Source: Thermococcus sp. MAR1
Lineage (GTDB): Archaea > Methanobacteriota_B > Thermococci > Thermococcales > Thermococcaceae
Assembly: GCF_012027305.1 (NCBI RefSeq)
Contig: NZ_SNUF01000002.1
Coordinates: 186,001 to 250,000, forward strand
Length of the DNA: 64,000 nucleotides
Reading direction: 5' to 3'
Shown: piece by piece, positions 53,428-62,010 of the stretch
Layout of the letters: each line of letters starts with the position of its first letter
Numbering within the stretch: the stretch's first letter is position 1
Program-made: the position numbers and the translations under genes
Notes under the pieces: model-generated
The model's input: only the letters and a program-made list of their open reading frames with translations
What the model was told of the DNA's origin: nothing
The model's database searches: none

Positions 53428-54720
53428 ATGGTCGAACTAACGGACTACCTTTTAAAAATCTCTGCGGAGTTGCCATCAAGGTTTGACTATGCAAGAGGAC
53501 TAAAGAAGCGCTTCCTTTTCGAGAGACTTGCCGGACTCGTTGATGGCTATATCCAGGGTAAAAGCCCAAAAACTGTTCTCCTCCCTGGCCTGAGGGGGAC
53601 TGGAAAAACCACCCTCCTCGGTCAGATATACTTTCACACACTTTCAAAGACCTCCGATGTGATTTACATATCCGCAGATGAAGCCCGTCTCCTCGGCTTT
53701 TCCCTTCATGAGATCATCGAGAGGTATTTCGACGTTTTCAGGCCGAAGAGGCCCGTTCTTCTCCTCGACGAGGTTCAGTACGACCCGAACTGGGATTTGA
53801 CGTTGAAGGTTCTCCACGACAGGAGAAAGGCCCTCGTGATCGCCACCGGCTCATCCGCTTTAAAGCTGAAGGAAAGCCCCGACCTCGCGAGGAGGGCTAT
53901 CCACGTTGAGGTGAAGCCGCTCAGCTTCCTTGAGTACCTCCATCTTCTCGGGGAAAACATTGAGCCGGTGGGTCTTGATGCACTGTTTGAATTCGACGTT
54001 GATGGGCTGGAAAGGGCACTCTCAAGGACTATTCGCTTCGCTAAAACCGCGGAGACGTACTTAAAACTTGGCTCGCTTCCCCTTTCCCTTGAGCTTGACG
54101 GGAGAGAGGCCTACGAATCCCTGTTTTCCCTCGTCGAAAGGATAGTCTATCGGGATCTTCCCGAGTTCAGGAACTTTGATGCCTCAACTCTCGATTCCGC
54201 TCTGAGGCTTCTAACAATAATCGCCGGCCTAAAGGCGGAGCGCTTCAGCTACGAGAGGTTCTCAAAGGCGCTGGGAATCTCAAAGAGCACCGTCATGGAA
54301 CTCGTGAGGGCTTTCATTGCCAGTGGGCTTCTGATAGAGATCCCTCCCATTGGGAGTCTCTCAAAGAAAATTCGCAGAAGTCCGAAGCTCAAGTTCTCGG
54401 CACCCTCCATGAGGGCCGCGCTCCTTTCGAAGTTCGAGGTAGTTGAACTCGCCCCCCTGCTAGAGGACGCAGTTGCCCTCTACCTTTCTGGTGAAGGGCT
54501 CCTGGAGTACGAACCCGGAAAGGGCGGTGCGGACTTCGTTCTCACAAGGAGGGGAAAACGATACGTCGTTGAGGTTGGCCTTGGAAAGGCGGACTATGCT
54601 CAGGTTAGGAGGAGCATGGAGAGAACCGGGGCTGAATTTGGGATAGTTATAGGAAGGGAGTTCGATGCCAGGGGAAACCTCCTGATGATTCCATGGTGGG
54701 TCTTCTTAGGGCTTGTTTAG
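53428..54720 (+). CDS. AAA ATPase with DUF4143 domain
   Basis: 430 residues. Walker A GLRGTGKT (54-61) and Walker B PVLLLDEVQ (~109-117) belong to the AAA_14 fold. The C-terminal half is a DUF4143 region, with a winged-helix-like part (FSKALGISKSTVMELVRAF) and a final PDDEXK-like stretch DFVLTRRGKRYVVEVGLGK in which the usual ExK reads E-V-G, so nuclease activity is doubtful. Such genes vary between strains and their role is unknown. I chose ATG 53428 with GGGTGAG upstream; ATG 53416 abuts the palindrome. It ends overlapping the convergent gene by 15 bases. Confidence 0.85.
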   Translation: MVELTDYLLKISAELPSRFDYARGLKKRFLFERLAGLVDGYIQGKSPKTVLLPGLRGTGKTTLLGQIYFHTLSKTSDVIYISADEARLLGFSLHEIIERYFDVFRPKRPVLLLDEVQYDPNWDLTLKVLHDRRKALVIATGSSALKLKESPDLARRAIHVEVKPLSFLEYLHLLGENIEPVGLDALFEFDVDGLERALSRTIRFAKTAETYLKLGSLPLSLELDGREAYESLFSLVERIVYRDLPEFRNFDASTLDSALRLLTIIAGLKAERFSYERFSKALGISKSTVMELVRAFIASGLLIEIPPIGSLSKKIRRSPKLKFSAPSMRAALLSKFEVVELAPLLEDAVALYLSGEGLLEYEPGKGGADFVLTRRGKRYVVEVGLGKADYAQVRRSMERTGAEFGIVIGREFDARGNLLMIPWWVFLGLV

Positions 54721-55452
54721 TATCAAACTGTGCCTCCACCTCGTTCCAACCCTGAACCTGACGTCTCTGATTTGATACCCCAGCTCTTCTCCCTTTTCTG
54801 TTATGGCCTCTATCAGCGGCTCCTTGTCGGGCAGGAATAGGGCGACCTTTCCCTTGGGGTCCAGGTAGTCCTGCGCCTCCTCAATGAGCCTCACCGAAAA
54901 GGCCTCGCCGTGTTTTCCTCCACCAAGCCCTTCACGCTCGGTTAAAACTCCCTTCGTTGGTCTCTCATAGTAAGGCGGTGCTGAAAACACGACATCAAAC
55001 TTCTCGCCCTCAGGAATTACCCACCTGATTATCCCACCGTTGCTCCTGATGAGCTGGACTCTGGCCCCGTTCCTCTCGATGTTGGCCTTTGCGTACTCAA
55101 AGAACTCTTCGTCGAGCTCCGTCGCGGTAACGTCGCAGTTGAAGAGCTTCTCAGCCAGAAGGGCCATCATTGCAGTGTGTCCGGTTCCGATTTCCAGAAC
55201 CCTCTCTCCCCCGCGCAGGAATGTCTTCAGAAAGAGGTAGCGCGAGACGGGGGTGGTCACAAGCCCTCCAGGATGGTACTCTATCTCCAGCCCGAAGACC
55301 GCATTCGCTATCGCCCTGTTGTAGAGTATCCTCGCTTCCCTGTTCGAGAAGTCGAGCCTTCCGCGCTCATCGAGGTAGTCCTTCAGCTCCGGAAACAGAT
55401 TCACGGCTTCCTTTACCGGCAGTCCCAGCTTTCCATCCTTCCAGGCTGGCAT
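54706..55452 (-). CDS. RlmF/METTL16-like N6-adenine methyltransferase
   Basis: 248 residues. The N-terminal part (LDFSNREARILYNRAIANAVFGLEIEY) matches the pattern of RlmF/METTL16 proteins. The SAM motif is VLEIGTGHTAMMALLA and the catalytic motif is SAPPYYERP, a variant of the N-P-P-F/Y motif of N6-adenine enzymes with Ser in place of Asn. The target is likely an RNA adenine; E. coli RlmF acts on 23S A1618. A TATA for it on the minus strand is probably CTTTTAAG at ~55468-55475. Confidence 0.82.
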   Translation of the reverse strand: MPAWKDGKLGLPVKEAVNLFPELKDYLDERGRLDFSNREARILYNRAIANAVFGLEIEYHPGGLVTTPVSRYLFLKTFLRGGERVLEIGTGHTAMMALLAEKLFNCDVTATELDEEFFEYAKANIERNGARVQLIRSNGGIIRWVIPEGEKFDVVFSAPPYYERPTKGVLTEREGLGGGKHGEAFSVRLIEEAQDYLDPKGKVALFLPDKEPLIEAITEKGEELGYQIRDVRFRVGTRWRHSLILNKP

Positions 55453-55481
55453 AAAAAGGGTTGGGGAAAGGGCTTAAAAGC

Positions 55482-56747
55482 TCAACCCCTCGGGTCCATC
55501 AGCCTGCCCATGAAGAGTACCACTCCTGTTCTCCTGTCCACGATGAGGAACAGGAAAGGATGATCCGCTTTAAAAACCTTGTAGCTTTCCTCTCCCGGTG
55601 GGCCAGATTCCAGGACCACGACGGCCGTCGCCGCGGCAGCCTCTGTGCCGTTCTCGGCGACGCTTATGAAAGTCTTGTGTATCACGTCGTCTATAAAGAG
55701 CCCCTTGGCATCGGTAATTCCCGAAAAATCTGCCCCCCTTGAGAATGCCGTTACCATACCCATGTCGATGAGCGGCATCTTTAACGAGTAGCTCGCCTCG
55801 AACCTGAACTTTGGAATGCTGACATCGACGGGCTCCGGCTTCATGCTCCCCCTGAGCTCCCGGATGAACTCCGGCGTGAGCTTCCCCTCGATGCCTGTGG
55901 GAGAGTTGTCTCTGGGCAGTATTATCATCATGCTCAACCTCTTTCCCTCGTAGGGCATCTCGAGGGCCTGGAGCTCGTCGTTCTCGGTGTAGTTGAAGGT
56001 TCCCCTCCCGTGCATCATTGGAACCACAAGGGTTCCTCCGGGTGTTCTGAATGTGCCATTGCGCGTCTCGCTTGGATCAAATCTGCTCGACCAGTTCGCC
56101 TTGAAATAGACTGCATTGGTTATTATTAGCCTCGTGTCTGGAGTTAGGCCGCCCACGAGGTTCTTTATCCTCTCATTAGTTTTGTTCTCCACCCAGCCGT
56201 TGATAATCCTCTTCGCCCCTTCGGGATCCTCTTTGAAGTCAACGCTCCTCACCTCGCCCATATAGAACTCCCGGATTATCCAGAGGTACCGCTCGTCCAC
56301 GGGGTAGTCCTCCTGCACCCAGAGCGCGTTGGCGGTGCTGAGGATGTAGGGCCCATTAGATGGATTTAGGGAGAGTATCAGGTATCTGAAGCCCGTCCAT
56401 CTCGTTTCATCGTCTCCCGGCAGGTTCAGAATATTTCCCATCTCCTCCCTCGTGCTCCCGTTTGCCCCCTCGTAGACCATCGCCAGGGCGGTGTAAACGC
56501 TGTAGGGCGAGAAGAACAGGTTTCCTCCCTCTGCGCTCAGCTCGCGGTACATGGCAAAGGTAAAAGCATTTAAGCCCTCAACGACCGGTCTCTCCTGTCC
56601 CTCCTTCGAGACGTCGTACTTTGTCATCGGTGGGGTGAACGTTTTGCTCAAGGAATTCGGAGAAACCGTTGACGTTTCTTCGTTATTGGCTATGCAGCCC
56701 GTGGCGAGAACCATGAAGATAATGAGGGCGGCCAGTACGTACCTCAT
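55482..56747 (-). CDS. Serpin, lipoprotein-type
   Basis: 421 residues. The N-terminus is a signal with lipobox-like LATGC, placing the first mature residue at Cys18. The serpin fold follows, with FFSPYSVYTALAMVYEGANG and the shutter/breach motifs. The hinge GTEAAAATA (~367-375) has the small residues needed for strand insertion, so it should be inhibitory. Aligning to antitrypsin puts the scissile bond in the VLESG stretch. Close relatives are known in Thermococcus kodakarensis. ATG 56747 has GGGTGA upstream; a minus-strand TATA (ATTTATATTA) lies at ~56777-56787. Confidence 0.95.
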   Translation of the reverse strand: MRYVLAALIIFMVLATGCIANNEETSTVSPNSLSKTFTPPMTKYDVSKEGQERPVVEGLNAFTFAMYRELSAEGGNLFFSPYSVYTALAMVYEGANGSTREEMGNILNLPGDDETRWTGFRYLILSLNPSNGPYILSTANALWVQEDYPVDERYLWIIREFYMGEVRSVDFKEDPEGAKRIINGWVENKTNERIKNLVGGLTPDTRLIITNAVYFKANWSSRFDPSETRNGTFRTPGGTLVVPMMHGRGTFNYTENDELQALEMPYEGKRLSMMIILPRDNSPTGIEGKLTPEFIRELRGSMKPEPVDVSIPKFRFEASYSLKMPLIDMGMVTAFSRGADFSGITDAKGLFIDDVIHKTFISVAENGTEAAAATAVVVLESGPPGEESYKVFKADHPFLFLIVDRRTGVVLFMGRLMDPRG

Positions 56748-56831
56748 GCGGTTCACCCTGGGTTATGTTAGAAAGGATAATATAAATGTCTGGCGATGGT
56801 TTCAATCGCGTTTGAAACAAAATGGGGAGAA

Positions 56832-58097
56832 TCAGAGAAGAGCAAGGGCCGCCATGACCTTGGCGTCTTCCACCATGTTGTCTATCTTCGCGTACTCGTT
56901 GGGCTGGTGGGCGGTCTCATCAAGAGTCGCCCAAACCACAGCTGGAATCCCGAGTTTCCTGAAGTAGGCCGCGAAGGTTCCGCCGCCTATTCCTCCGACC
57001 TTGGCTTCCTTTCCGCGGAGCTTCCTGAGAGCCTTCTGGAGGAGCTTTACTATCTCGCTGTTCGGGTCGGTTGGGGCCGGAGCGTCCATGCGCTGGAGAA
57101 CCTCGAACTCTATCTCCGGCAGAACTTCGCCGTCGAACTCCTTTCTGTACCTCTCTTTAATCTCCTCGGCGAGGGCCTTTGCGTCGGCGAGGATGTCGTC
57201 TATGCCGTACCTCGGCAGAATCCTGCAATCGAAAACCACCTCGTGCTCTCCAGGTTCTATGTTCGGGCTGTCCGCTGGATTTTTAACCATCGTCGGCTCG
57301 AAGGTGCTCTCCGGCGGGTCGAAGAGCTCGTCCCTATCAGAATACTTCTCGTGGAGGAGTTTGTCGAGGTGGTAGGCGAAGTCGAGCGCCACGCGGTGGG
57401 CGTTGAGTCCCTTGTCCGGCATGCTGGCGTGAACCTGCCTGCCCCTGACCTTCACCCTGAGCCAGAGGATGCTCTTCTCGGCCACCTCGATGAAAGTCCC
57501 TTCCTCGTTTCCGCCGTCCGGGACGAGAACCAGGTCGTCCTTCCTGAACAGCTCCGGATGCTCCCTCATGAGCCACTCGACGCCGTACTTGCTGCCCGTC
57601 TCCTCGTCGCTGACGAAAGCTAAAATGACCGTTCTCTTCGGCCTTATTCCGAGGTTCATCATGGCTTTTACCGCGTAGAGGCTCGCGACGAGGCTCTGTC
57701 CGTTGTCCTCGCTTCCGCGCCCGTAGACCTTGCCATCCTTGACGATCGGCTTGAAGGGGTCACTTTTCCACTTGCTCAGATCCCCGGGCGGAACGACGTC
57801 TATATGGGTGAGAATCCATATTCTCGGGCTCTCCTCGCCGTCTTGGCCGTAGTAGTAGGCGAGAATGCTCGGCCTCACGCCGTTTTTAGCCCTCTCGTCG
57901 GGTGCGTTGTAGACTTCAACCTTGTCAAAGGGCCAGTCTCTGATTATCTCAAGCAGCTTCTGGGCCTTGTCGTATTCCCCCTCGTAGCCGTAGTCCGGAC
58001 TTATGGCGGGGATTTTAATCAGTTCGACGAGGGTTTCCACCATCTCGTCCTGGAGCTTCTCGATCTCCTGCGAGACCTTCTCAAGGGCTTCGCTCAT
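56832..58097 (-). CDS. M20-family metallopeptidase (ArgE/DapE/CPG2-like)
   Basis: 421 residues. Zinc ligands and catalytic residues are in ILTHIDVVPPG, YGRGSEDNGQ and VSDEETGSKYG. The dimerisation domain follows at ~190-300. The substrate could be an N-acyl amino acid, a dipeptide or a lysine/arginine pathway intermediate; nothing nearby decides. I chose ATG 58097 with GGTGGTTAG upstream. It is upstream of the serpin on the same strand but with an 84-base gap and a separate serpin promoter. Confidence 0.92.
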   Translation of the reverse strand: MSEALEKVSQEIEKLQDEMVETLVELIKIPAISPDYGYEGEYDKAQKLLEIIRDWPFDKVEVYNAPDERAKNGVRPSILAYYYGQDGEESPRIWILTHIDVVPPGDLSKWKSDPFKPIVKDGKVYGRGSEDNGQSLVASLYAVKAMMNLGIRPKRTVILAFVSDEETGSKYGVEWLMREHPELFRKDDLVLVPDGGNEEGTFIEVAEKSILWLRVKVRGRQVHASMPDKGLNAHRVALDFAYHLDKLLHEKYSDRDELFDPPESTFEPTMVKNPADSPNIEPGEHEVVFDCRILPRYGIDDILADAKALAEEIKERYRKEFDGEVLPEIEFEVLQRMDAPAPTDPNSEIVKLLQKALRKLRGKEAKVGGIGGGTFAAYFRKLGIPAVVWATLDETAHQPNEYAKIDNMVEDAKVMAALALL

Positions 58098-58157
58098 TCT
58101 AACCACCGATACCTATACGGGTGATTTACTTAAACGATTTTTGTCGGCCCAAATGCC

Positions 58158-58165
58158 TTATATAC
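58158..58165 (+). promoter_or_regulatory. TATA box for the MBL-fold gene
   Basis: TTATATAC, ~50 bases before GTG 58214, with GGGGGTG as Shine-Dalgarno. Confidence 0.55.
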
Positions 58166-58213
58166 CCTCACTGTGATACCCCTACGTCTGCAAAAGAAAA
58201 CGGGGGTGTATCG

Positions 58214-59029
58214 GTGATTGAGATAACGTTCCTTGGCAGTGGGGGCGGCAGGTTCATCACGATAACGCAGTTTCGCTCCACAGGGGGTTTCCACATCCGC
58301 GCCAGCAGAAACATCTACGTTGACCCGGGGCCGGGGGCACTCGTGAGGAGCTGGCGCTACAAACTCGACCCTAGAAAGCTCGATGCCATCTTCGTCTCCC
58401 ACAGGCACGTGGACCACTGCAACGACGTTGAAGTTCTGATCGAGGCCATGACGGGGGGTGCACTCAAAAAGCGTGGCATGCTGATAGCATCGAAGAGCGT
58501 CGTCTACGGCGACGATACCCACACTCCCGCGGTCAGCAAGTACCACATGGACGTCCTTGAGAGCATACACATTCCCGAACCCGGGAGCAAGATAGCAATC
58601 GGCGAGGAGGAGTTCATAATAACGCCCACAGTCCACTCGGACCCCACGACGATAGGATTCCGAATGAGGACCCACTACGGTGACATATCCTACATCCCGG
58701 ACACTGCCTACTTCGACGGGCTCTTGGAGTGGCACGATGGTTCAAGGCTGATAATCGCCGCCGTGACTAGACCCAGGGACATGGGAATTCCCTACCATCT
58801 GAGCACGGACGATGTCGTCATGATGCTGAAGAAGATGGAGGAAAAGCCGGAAACCCTGATAATGAGCCACATCGGCATGAAGATGCACTTCGCCAACCCC
58901 TACAAAGAGGCCAAGTACATAGAGACGGTGACGGGAGTGAAGACCTACGTGGCCAAGGAAGGCTTCAGAGTGATGATGGAAAAGAACGAAATATCGGTGA
59001 GAACGCTGAGGCCTGCGAGATTCGTTTAG
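58214..59029 (+). CDS. MBL-fold metal-dependent hydrolase
   Basis: 271 residues. The metal motif is SHRHVDHCND (H-x-H-x-D-H), preceded by FLGSGGGRF and followed by HSDPTTIGFRM and the later MSHIGMKMHF. The overall layout is like RNase Z-type beta-lactamase-fold hydrolases of archaea, substrate unknown. I chose GTG 58214 with GGGGGTG five bases upstream. An in-frame ATG at 58121 lies before the TATA box. The stop overlaps the convergent mutase stop. Confidence 0.85.
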   Translation: MIEITFLGSGGGRFITITQFRSTGGFHIRASRNIYVDPGPGALVRSWRYKLDPRKLDAIFVSHRHVDHCNDVEVLIEAMTGGALKKRGMLIASKSVVYGDDTHTPAVSKYHMDVLESIHIPEPGSKIAIGEEEFIITPTVHSDPTTIGFRMRTHYGDISYIPDTAYFDGLLEWHDGSRLIIAAVTRPRDMGIPYHLSTDDVVMMLKKMEEKPETLIMSHIGMKMHFANPYKEAKYIETVTGVKTYVAKEGFRVMMEKNEISVRTLRPARFV

Positions 59030-60393
59030 TTTCTATTTTTCATTGCTTCCTCGACTGCCTTTCTGACTGTTTCGTAGGCCAGCTCGAAGAGCTCGTCGCG
59101 CCTCTTCTCGCTCGGTGCCTCGACCACGACGCGGATCTTTGGCTCCGTTCCGCTCGGCCTTACGAGAACCCACGAGCCGTCTTTCAGCTGGAAGCGGTAG
59201 CCTGAAATCGTGAGAACCTCCCTCACCTCTCCCCCCAGCTTCTCTTTGAGGGCATTGTATGCCCTCTCAAGAGCAATACCCTTGAACTCGTCCGGGCACT
59301 TCACGTTCTTCTTGGTGAGGTAGTATGTCGGTATCTCCTCCCTGATTATCTCCGAGAGCGGCTTTCCGCGCTCGTCTATGAGCTTTATGAGGAGCCCCAT
59401 GGTCACGAAGCTGTCTATCCAGGGCCCGAACCTCGGGTGGACCAGCTTCCAGGGCTCGGCCGCGAAGATTGCCCCGTACCTCTTTATTCCGTCATGGGGC
59501 TGGCCGAGGGGAATCCTCACCACCTTTCCGCCGGCCTTCTCGACGACGTGGTCTATCCTTGAGCCGGTGTCTATGGAAACGACGACCGTCCCTCCCCCGT
59601 GCCCCTCCACGTAGAGCTTTGCGAAGAGCGCTATAACGGTGTCCTCGTTCACGTACTGCCCCTTTTCGTCGAAAACTGCTATCCTGTCGGCGTCGCCGTC
59701 CTGGGCGATTACGAGGTCGACGCCGAGTTCCCTAGCCAGCTCACCGAGGTAGGCTATGTTCTCGTACCTCGGCTCCGGCTTCCTTCCCGGGAAATGACCG
59801 TCCACGTGGGCGTTGACGCTTATCACCCTCGCCCCCATCTCGCGGAGCAGATATGGGGCCAGAACGCTTCCCGCACCGTTGGCGCCGTCGTACAGGACTT
59901 TCAGGTTAGTCTCGTGGTTTACGAAGTCGAGAACTGCTCCAATGTAGCCATCTATGATGTCAGTGGGTTTCACCGTCTTTATCTCGTCCCACTCGGCCTT
60001 TTTGAATCTCCCAGAGAAAACGAGCTCCTCCAGCTCCCTCTCCTGCTCGACGTAGAACTCCGTTCCATCGCCATTGAAGACCTTTATGCCGTTGTCGGTC
60101 GGTGGGTTGTGGCTCGCTGTAATCATGACTCCAGCGTCCCCGTATTCCCGCGTTCCCCAGGCAAGGGCTGGCGTTGGTATGAGTCCAAAGTCGAGAACCT
60201 CCTTTCCCGTCGAGAGGAGCCCCGAGATGAGGGCGCTCTGGAGCATTACGCTTGAGGTTCTTCCGTCCCTCGCAACGGCTACCGTTTCTCCATCGACGTA
60301 CGTCCCCACGGCCCTTCCGATGTCCATTGCAAGTTCAGGCGTGACCTTCTCCCACAGGGTGCCCCTAATTCCAGCCGTTCCGAAGAGCTTCAT
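59026..60393 (-). CDS. Phosphohexomutase (phosphoglucosamine/phosphomannomutase type)
   Basis: 455 residues with the four-domain alpha-D-phosphohexomutase layout. The phosphoserine loop is TASHNPPTDNG (~residues 92-102), the Mg2+ loop DGDADR (~237-242), the sugar-binding loop GEP-equivalent AAEPWK and the phosphate loop RPSGTEPKIR near the C-terminus. Archaeal members act on Glc-1-P, Man-1-P or GlcN-1-P, and sequence alone does not fix which. It has a minus-strand TATA CTATTTAAAC at ~60421-60430. Confidence 0.93.
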   Translation of the reverse strand: MKLFGTAGIRGTLWEKVTPELAMDIGRAVGTYVDGETVAVARDGRTSSVMLQSALISGLLSTGKEVLDFGLIPTPALAWGTREYGDAGVMITASHNPPTDNGIKVFNGDGTEFYVEQERELEELVFSGRFKKAEWDEIKTVKPTDIIDGYIGAVLDFVNHETNLKVLYDGANGAGSVLAPYLLREMGARVISVNAHVDGHFPGRKPEPRYENIAYLGELARELGVDLVIAQDGDADRIAVFDEKGQYVNEDTVIALFAKLYVEGHGGGTVVVSIDTGSRIDHVVEKAGGKVVRIPLGQPHDGIKRYGAIFAAEPWKLVHPRFGPWIDSFVTMGLLIKLIDERGKPLSEIIREEIPTYYLTKKNVKCPDEFKGIALERAYNALKEKLGGEVREVLTISGYRFQLKDGSWVLVRPSGTEPKIRVVVEAPSEKRRDELFELAYETVRKAVEEAMKNRN

Positions 60394-60422
60394 ATCACCA
60401 CCGTAACTACTTGGGAGGCGGT

Positions 60423-60827
60423 TTAAATAGGTTTAGCTACGTATATGGGCAGTCCCCGGTAGTTCACCAGCTTCATCCCTCTGGGCATCGCATCGCCCGT
60501 TAGGGGGAGGATATATACCGGAAGCCTGAGCCTTTCTCCGAGGCTCAGGATAGGCCCCACTATCTCCGGTGTGGGCCTGACCGAGTAGAGAGCCTTAGCG
60601 TCCCTGTAGAGCTCAGGCCTCGGGCTGAAGAGGTCGTCGCGAGCCGCCTTTATACCCAGCTCCCCGGCTTTCTTAACGGACTCCGGGTTCCAGTCTACAG
60701 CAAGAACGTCATAGCCGAGCTCCTTCAGTCTAAGCGCCACCTTGAACTGGAAGCCTATCCCCAGCTCCACAATTTTTCCCTTGGGCACTTCATTAGCCAG
60801 AAACTCCGCGAAGTCCTCAACCGGCAT
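60423..60827 (-). CDS. UPF0146 family protein
   Basis: 134 residues. The core KIVELGIGFQFKVALRLKELGYDVLAVDWNP is a degenerate SAM-type Rossmann pattern, as in UPF0146. No activity is known. The ATG lies ~25 bases after a minus-strand TATA CTTTTAAAC (60849-60857) with no Shine-Dalgarno, so it is leaderless. A nine-base homopolymer (60838-60846) lies between TATA and start. Confidence 0.85.
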   Translation of the reverse strand: MPVEDFAEFLANEVPKGKIVELGIGFQFKVALRLKELGYDVLAVDWNPESVKKAGELGIKAARDDLFSPRPELYRDAKALYSVRPTPEIVGPILSLGERLRLPVYILPLTGDAMPRGMKLVNYRGLPIYVAKPI

Positions 60828-60860
60828 GGAAGAAAATGGGGGGGGGAAGTTTAAAAGGTT

Positions 60861-61979
60861 TCAGAACACTGCCTTTCCGCTCTTCTTCTCAAAGACGTGG
60901 GCTTTGCGCATGTCGAATACCACGTCAATCTCCTGGCCTTCCTTCACTTTTGACTCCGAGCGGAATGAGCCGAGGAACGTCACGTCACCAACGCGGAGGT
61001 GCACGATCTTCTCGCTTCCCAGGTTCTCAATGATGTCGACCATTGCCCGGACCATGTTCTCCCCTGGAATCTTCACCTGGGCGAACATTGCATCGTAGAG
61101 GTCTTCTGGCCTTATGCCGAATATTGCCTCCTTCCCGATCAGGTTCCTATCTTCGAGCACTTCAACTTGATCGGGCAGGAGTTTGAGCTTGAACTCTCCA
61201 AAGTCGGCGAAGCCGTCCTCGGTTACCGTCGCGTCAATGAAGTTCATCGGAGGACTTCCGATGAAGCCTGCAACAAAAGTGTTCGCCGGCCTGTCGTAGA
61301 CTTCTTCTGGAGTTCCAACCTGCTGTAAAACGCCGGCGTTTATGACTGCAATCCTGTCGCCCATGGTCATTGCTTCAACCTGATCGTGAGTCACGTAGAT
61401 TGTGGTGACTCCGAGCTGTTTCTGGAGTCTTTTGAGTTCGGCGCGCATTTTCACCCTGAGTTTCGCGTCCAGGTTGCTTAGCGGCTCGTCCATGAGGAAG
61501 ACTTGGGGTTTTCTGACTATTGCCCTGCCTAGAGCGACTCTTTGCCTCTGGCCGCCGCTTAGTTCTCTGGGTTTTCTTTTGAGTAACTCCGTTAGTCCGA
61601 GCATTTCCGCGACTTCTCTGACGCGCTGGTCGATTTCCTGCTTGGAGACTTTTCTGAGTTTTAGTGGGAAGGCGATGTTGTCGTAAACCGTCATGTGCGG
61701 GTAGAGGGCGTAGCTCTGGAAGACCATGGCGATGTCCCTGTCCTTCGGCGGGATGAATACTCCTCTTTCTGGGTCTGCTACTAATTTGTCGCCAATGTAG
61801 ATTTGGCCTTTGGTTGGTTCTTCTAAGCCGGAAATCATTCTGAGTGTAGTTGTTTTTCCGCAACCGCTTGGCCCGAGGAGGATCATGAACTCCCCATCCT
61901 TAACGTGGAGGTTCATGTCTTTGACGGCCGTGAAGTCCCCGAACTTCTTCCACACGCCGATGAGCTTTACTTCCGCCAT
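60861..61979 (-). CDS. malK: Maltodextrin ABC transporter ATPase, MalK type
   Basis: 372 residues. Walker A GPSGCGKTT, signature LSGGQRQR, Walker B VFLMDEPLSNLD and switch YVTHDQVE are complete. A C-terminal TOBE-type domain (~240-372) with IFGIRPEDLYDAM marks the sugar (CUT1) class. I chose ATG 61979 with AGGTGAGAAC upstream. It follows the amylopullulanase gene by 31 bases on the same strand, as in the maltodextrin loci of Pyrococcus and Thermococcus; the permeases and binding protein should lie beyond the right edge. Confidence 0.95.
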   Translation of the reverse strand: MAEVKLIGVWKKFGDFTAVKDMNLHVKDGEFMILLGPSGCGKTTTLRMISGLEEPTKGQIYIGDKLVADPERGVFIPPKDRDIAMVFQSYALYPHMTVYDNIAFPLKLRKVSKQEIDQRVREVAEMLGLTELLKRKPRELSGGQRQRVALGRAIVRKPQVFLMDEPLSNLDAKLRVKMRAELKRLQKQLGVTTIYVTHDQVEAMTMGDRIAVINAGVLQQVGTPEEVYDRPANTFVAGFIGSPPMNFIDATVTEDGFADFGEFKLKLLPDQVEVLEDRNLIGKEAIFGIRPEDLYDAMFAQVKIPGENMVRAMVDIIENLGSEKIVHLRVGDVTFLGSFRSESKVKEGQEIDVVFDMRKAHVFEKKSGKAVF

Positions 61980-62010
61980 GTTCTCACCTCTCAAAAGGAA
62001 AAGTTAAAGC

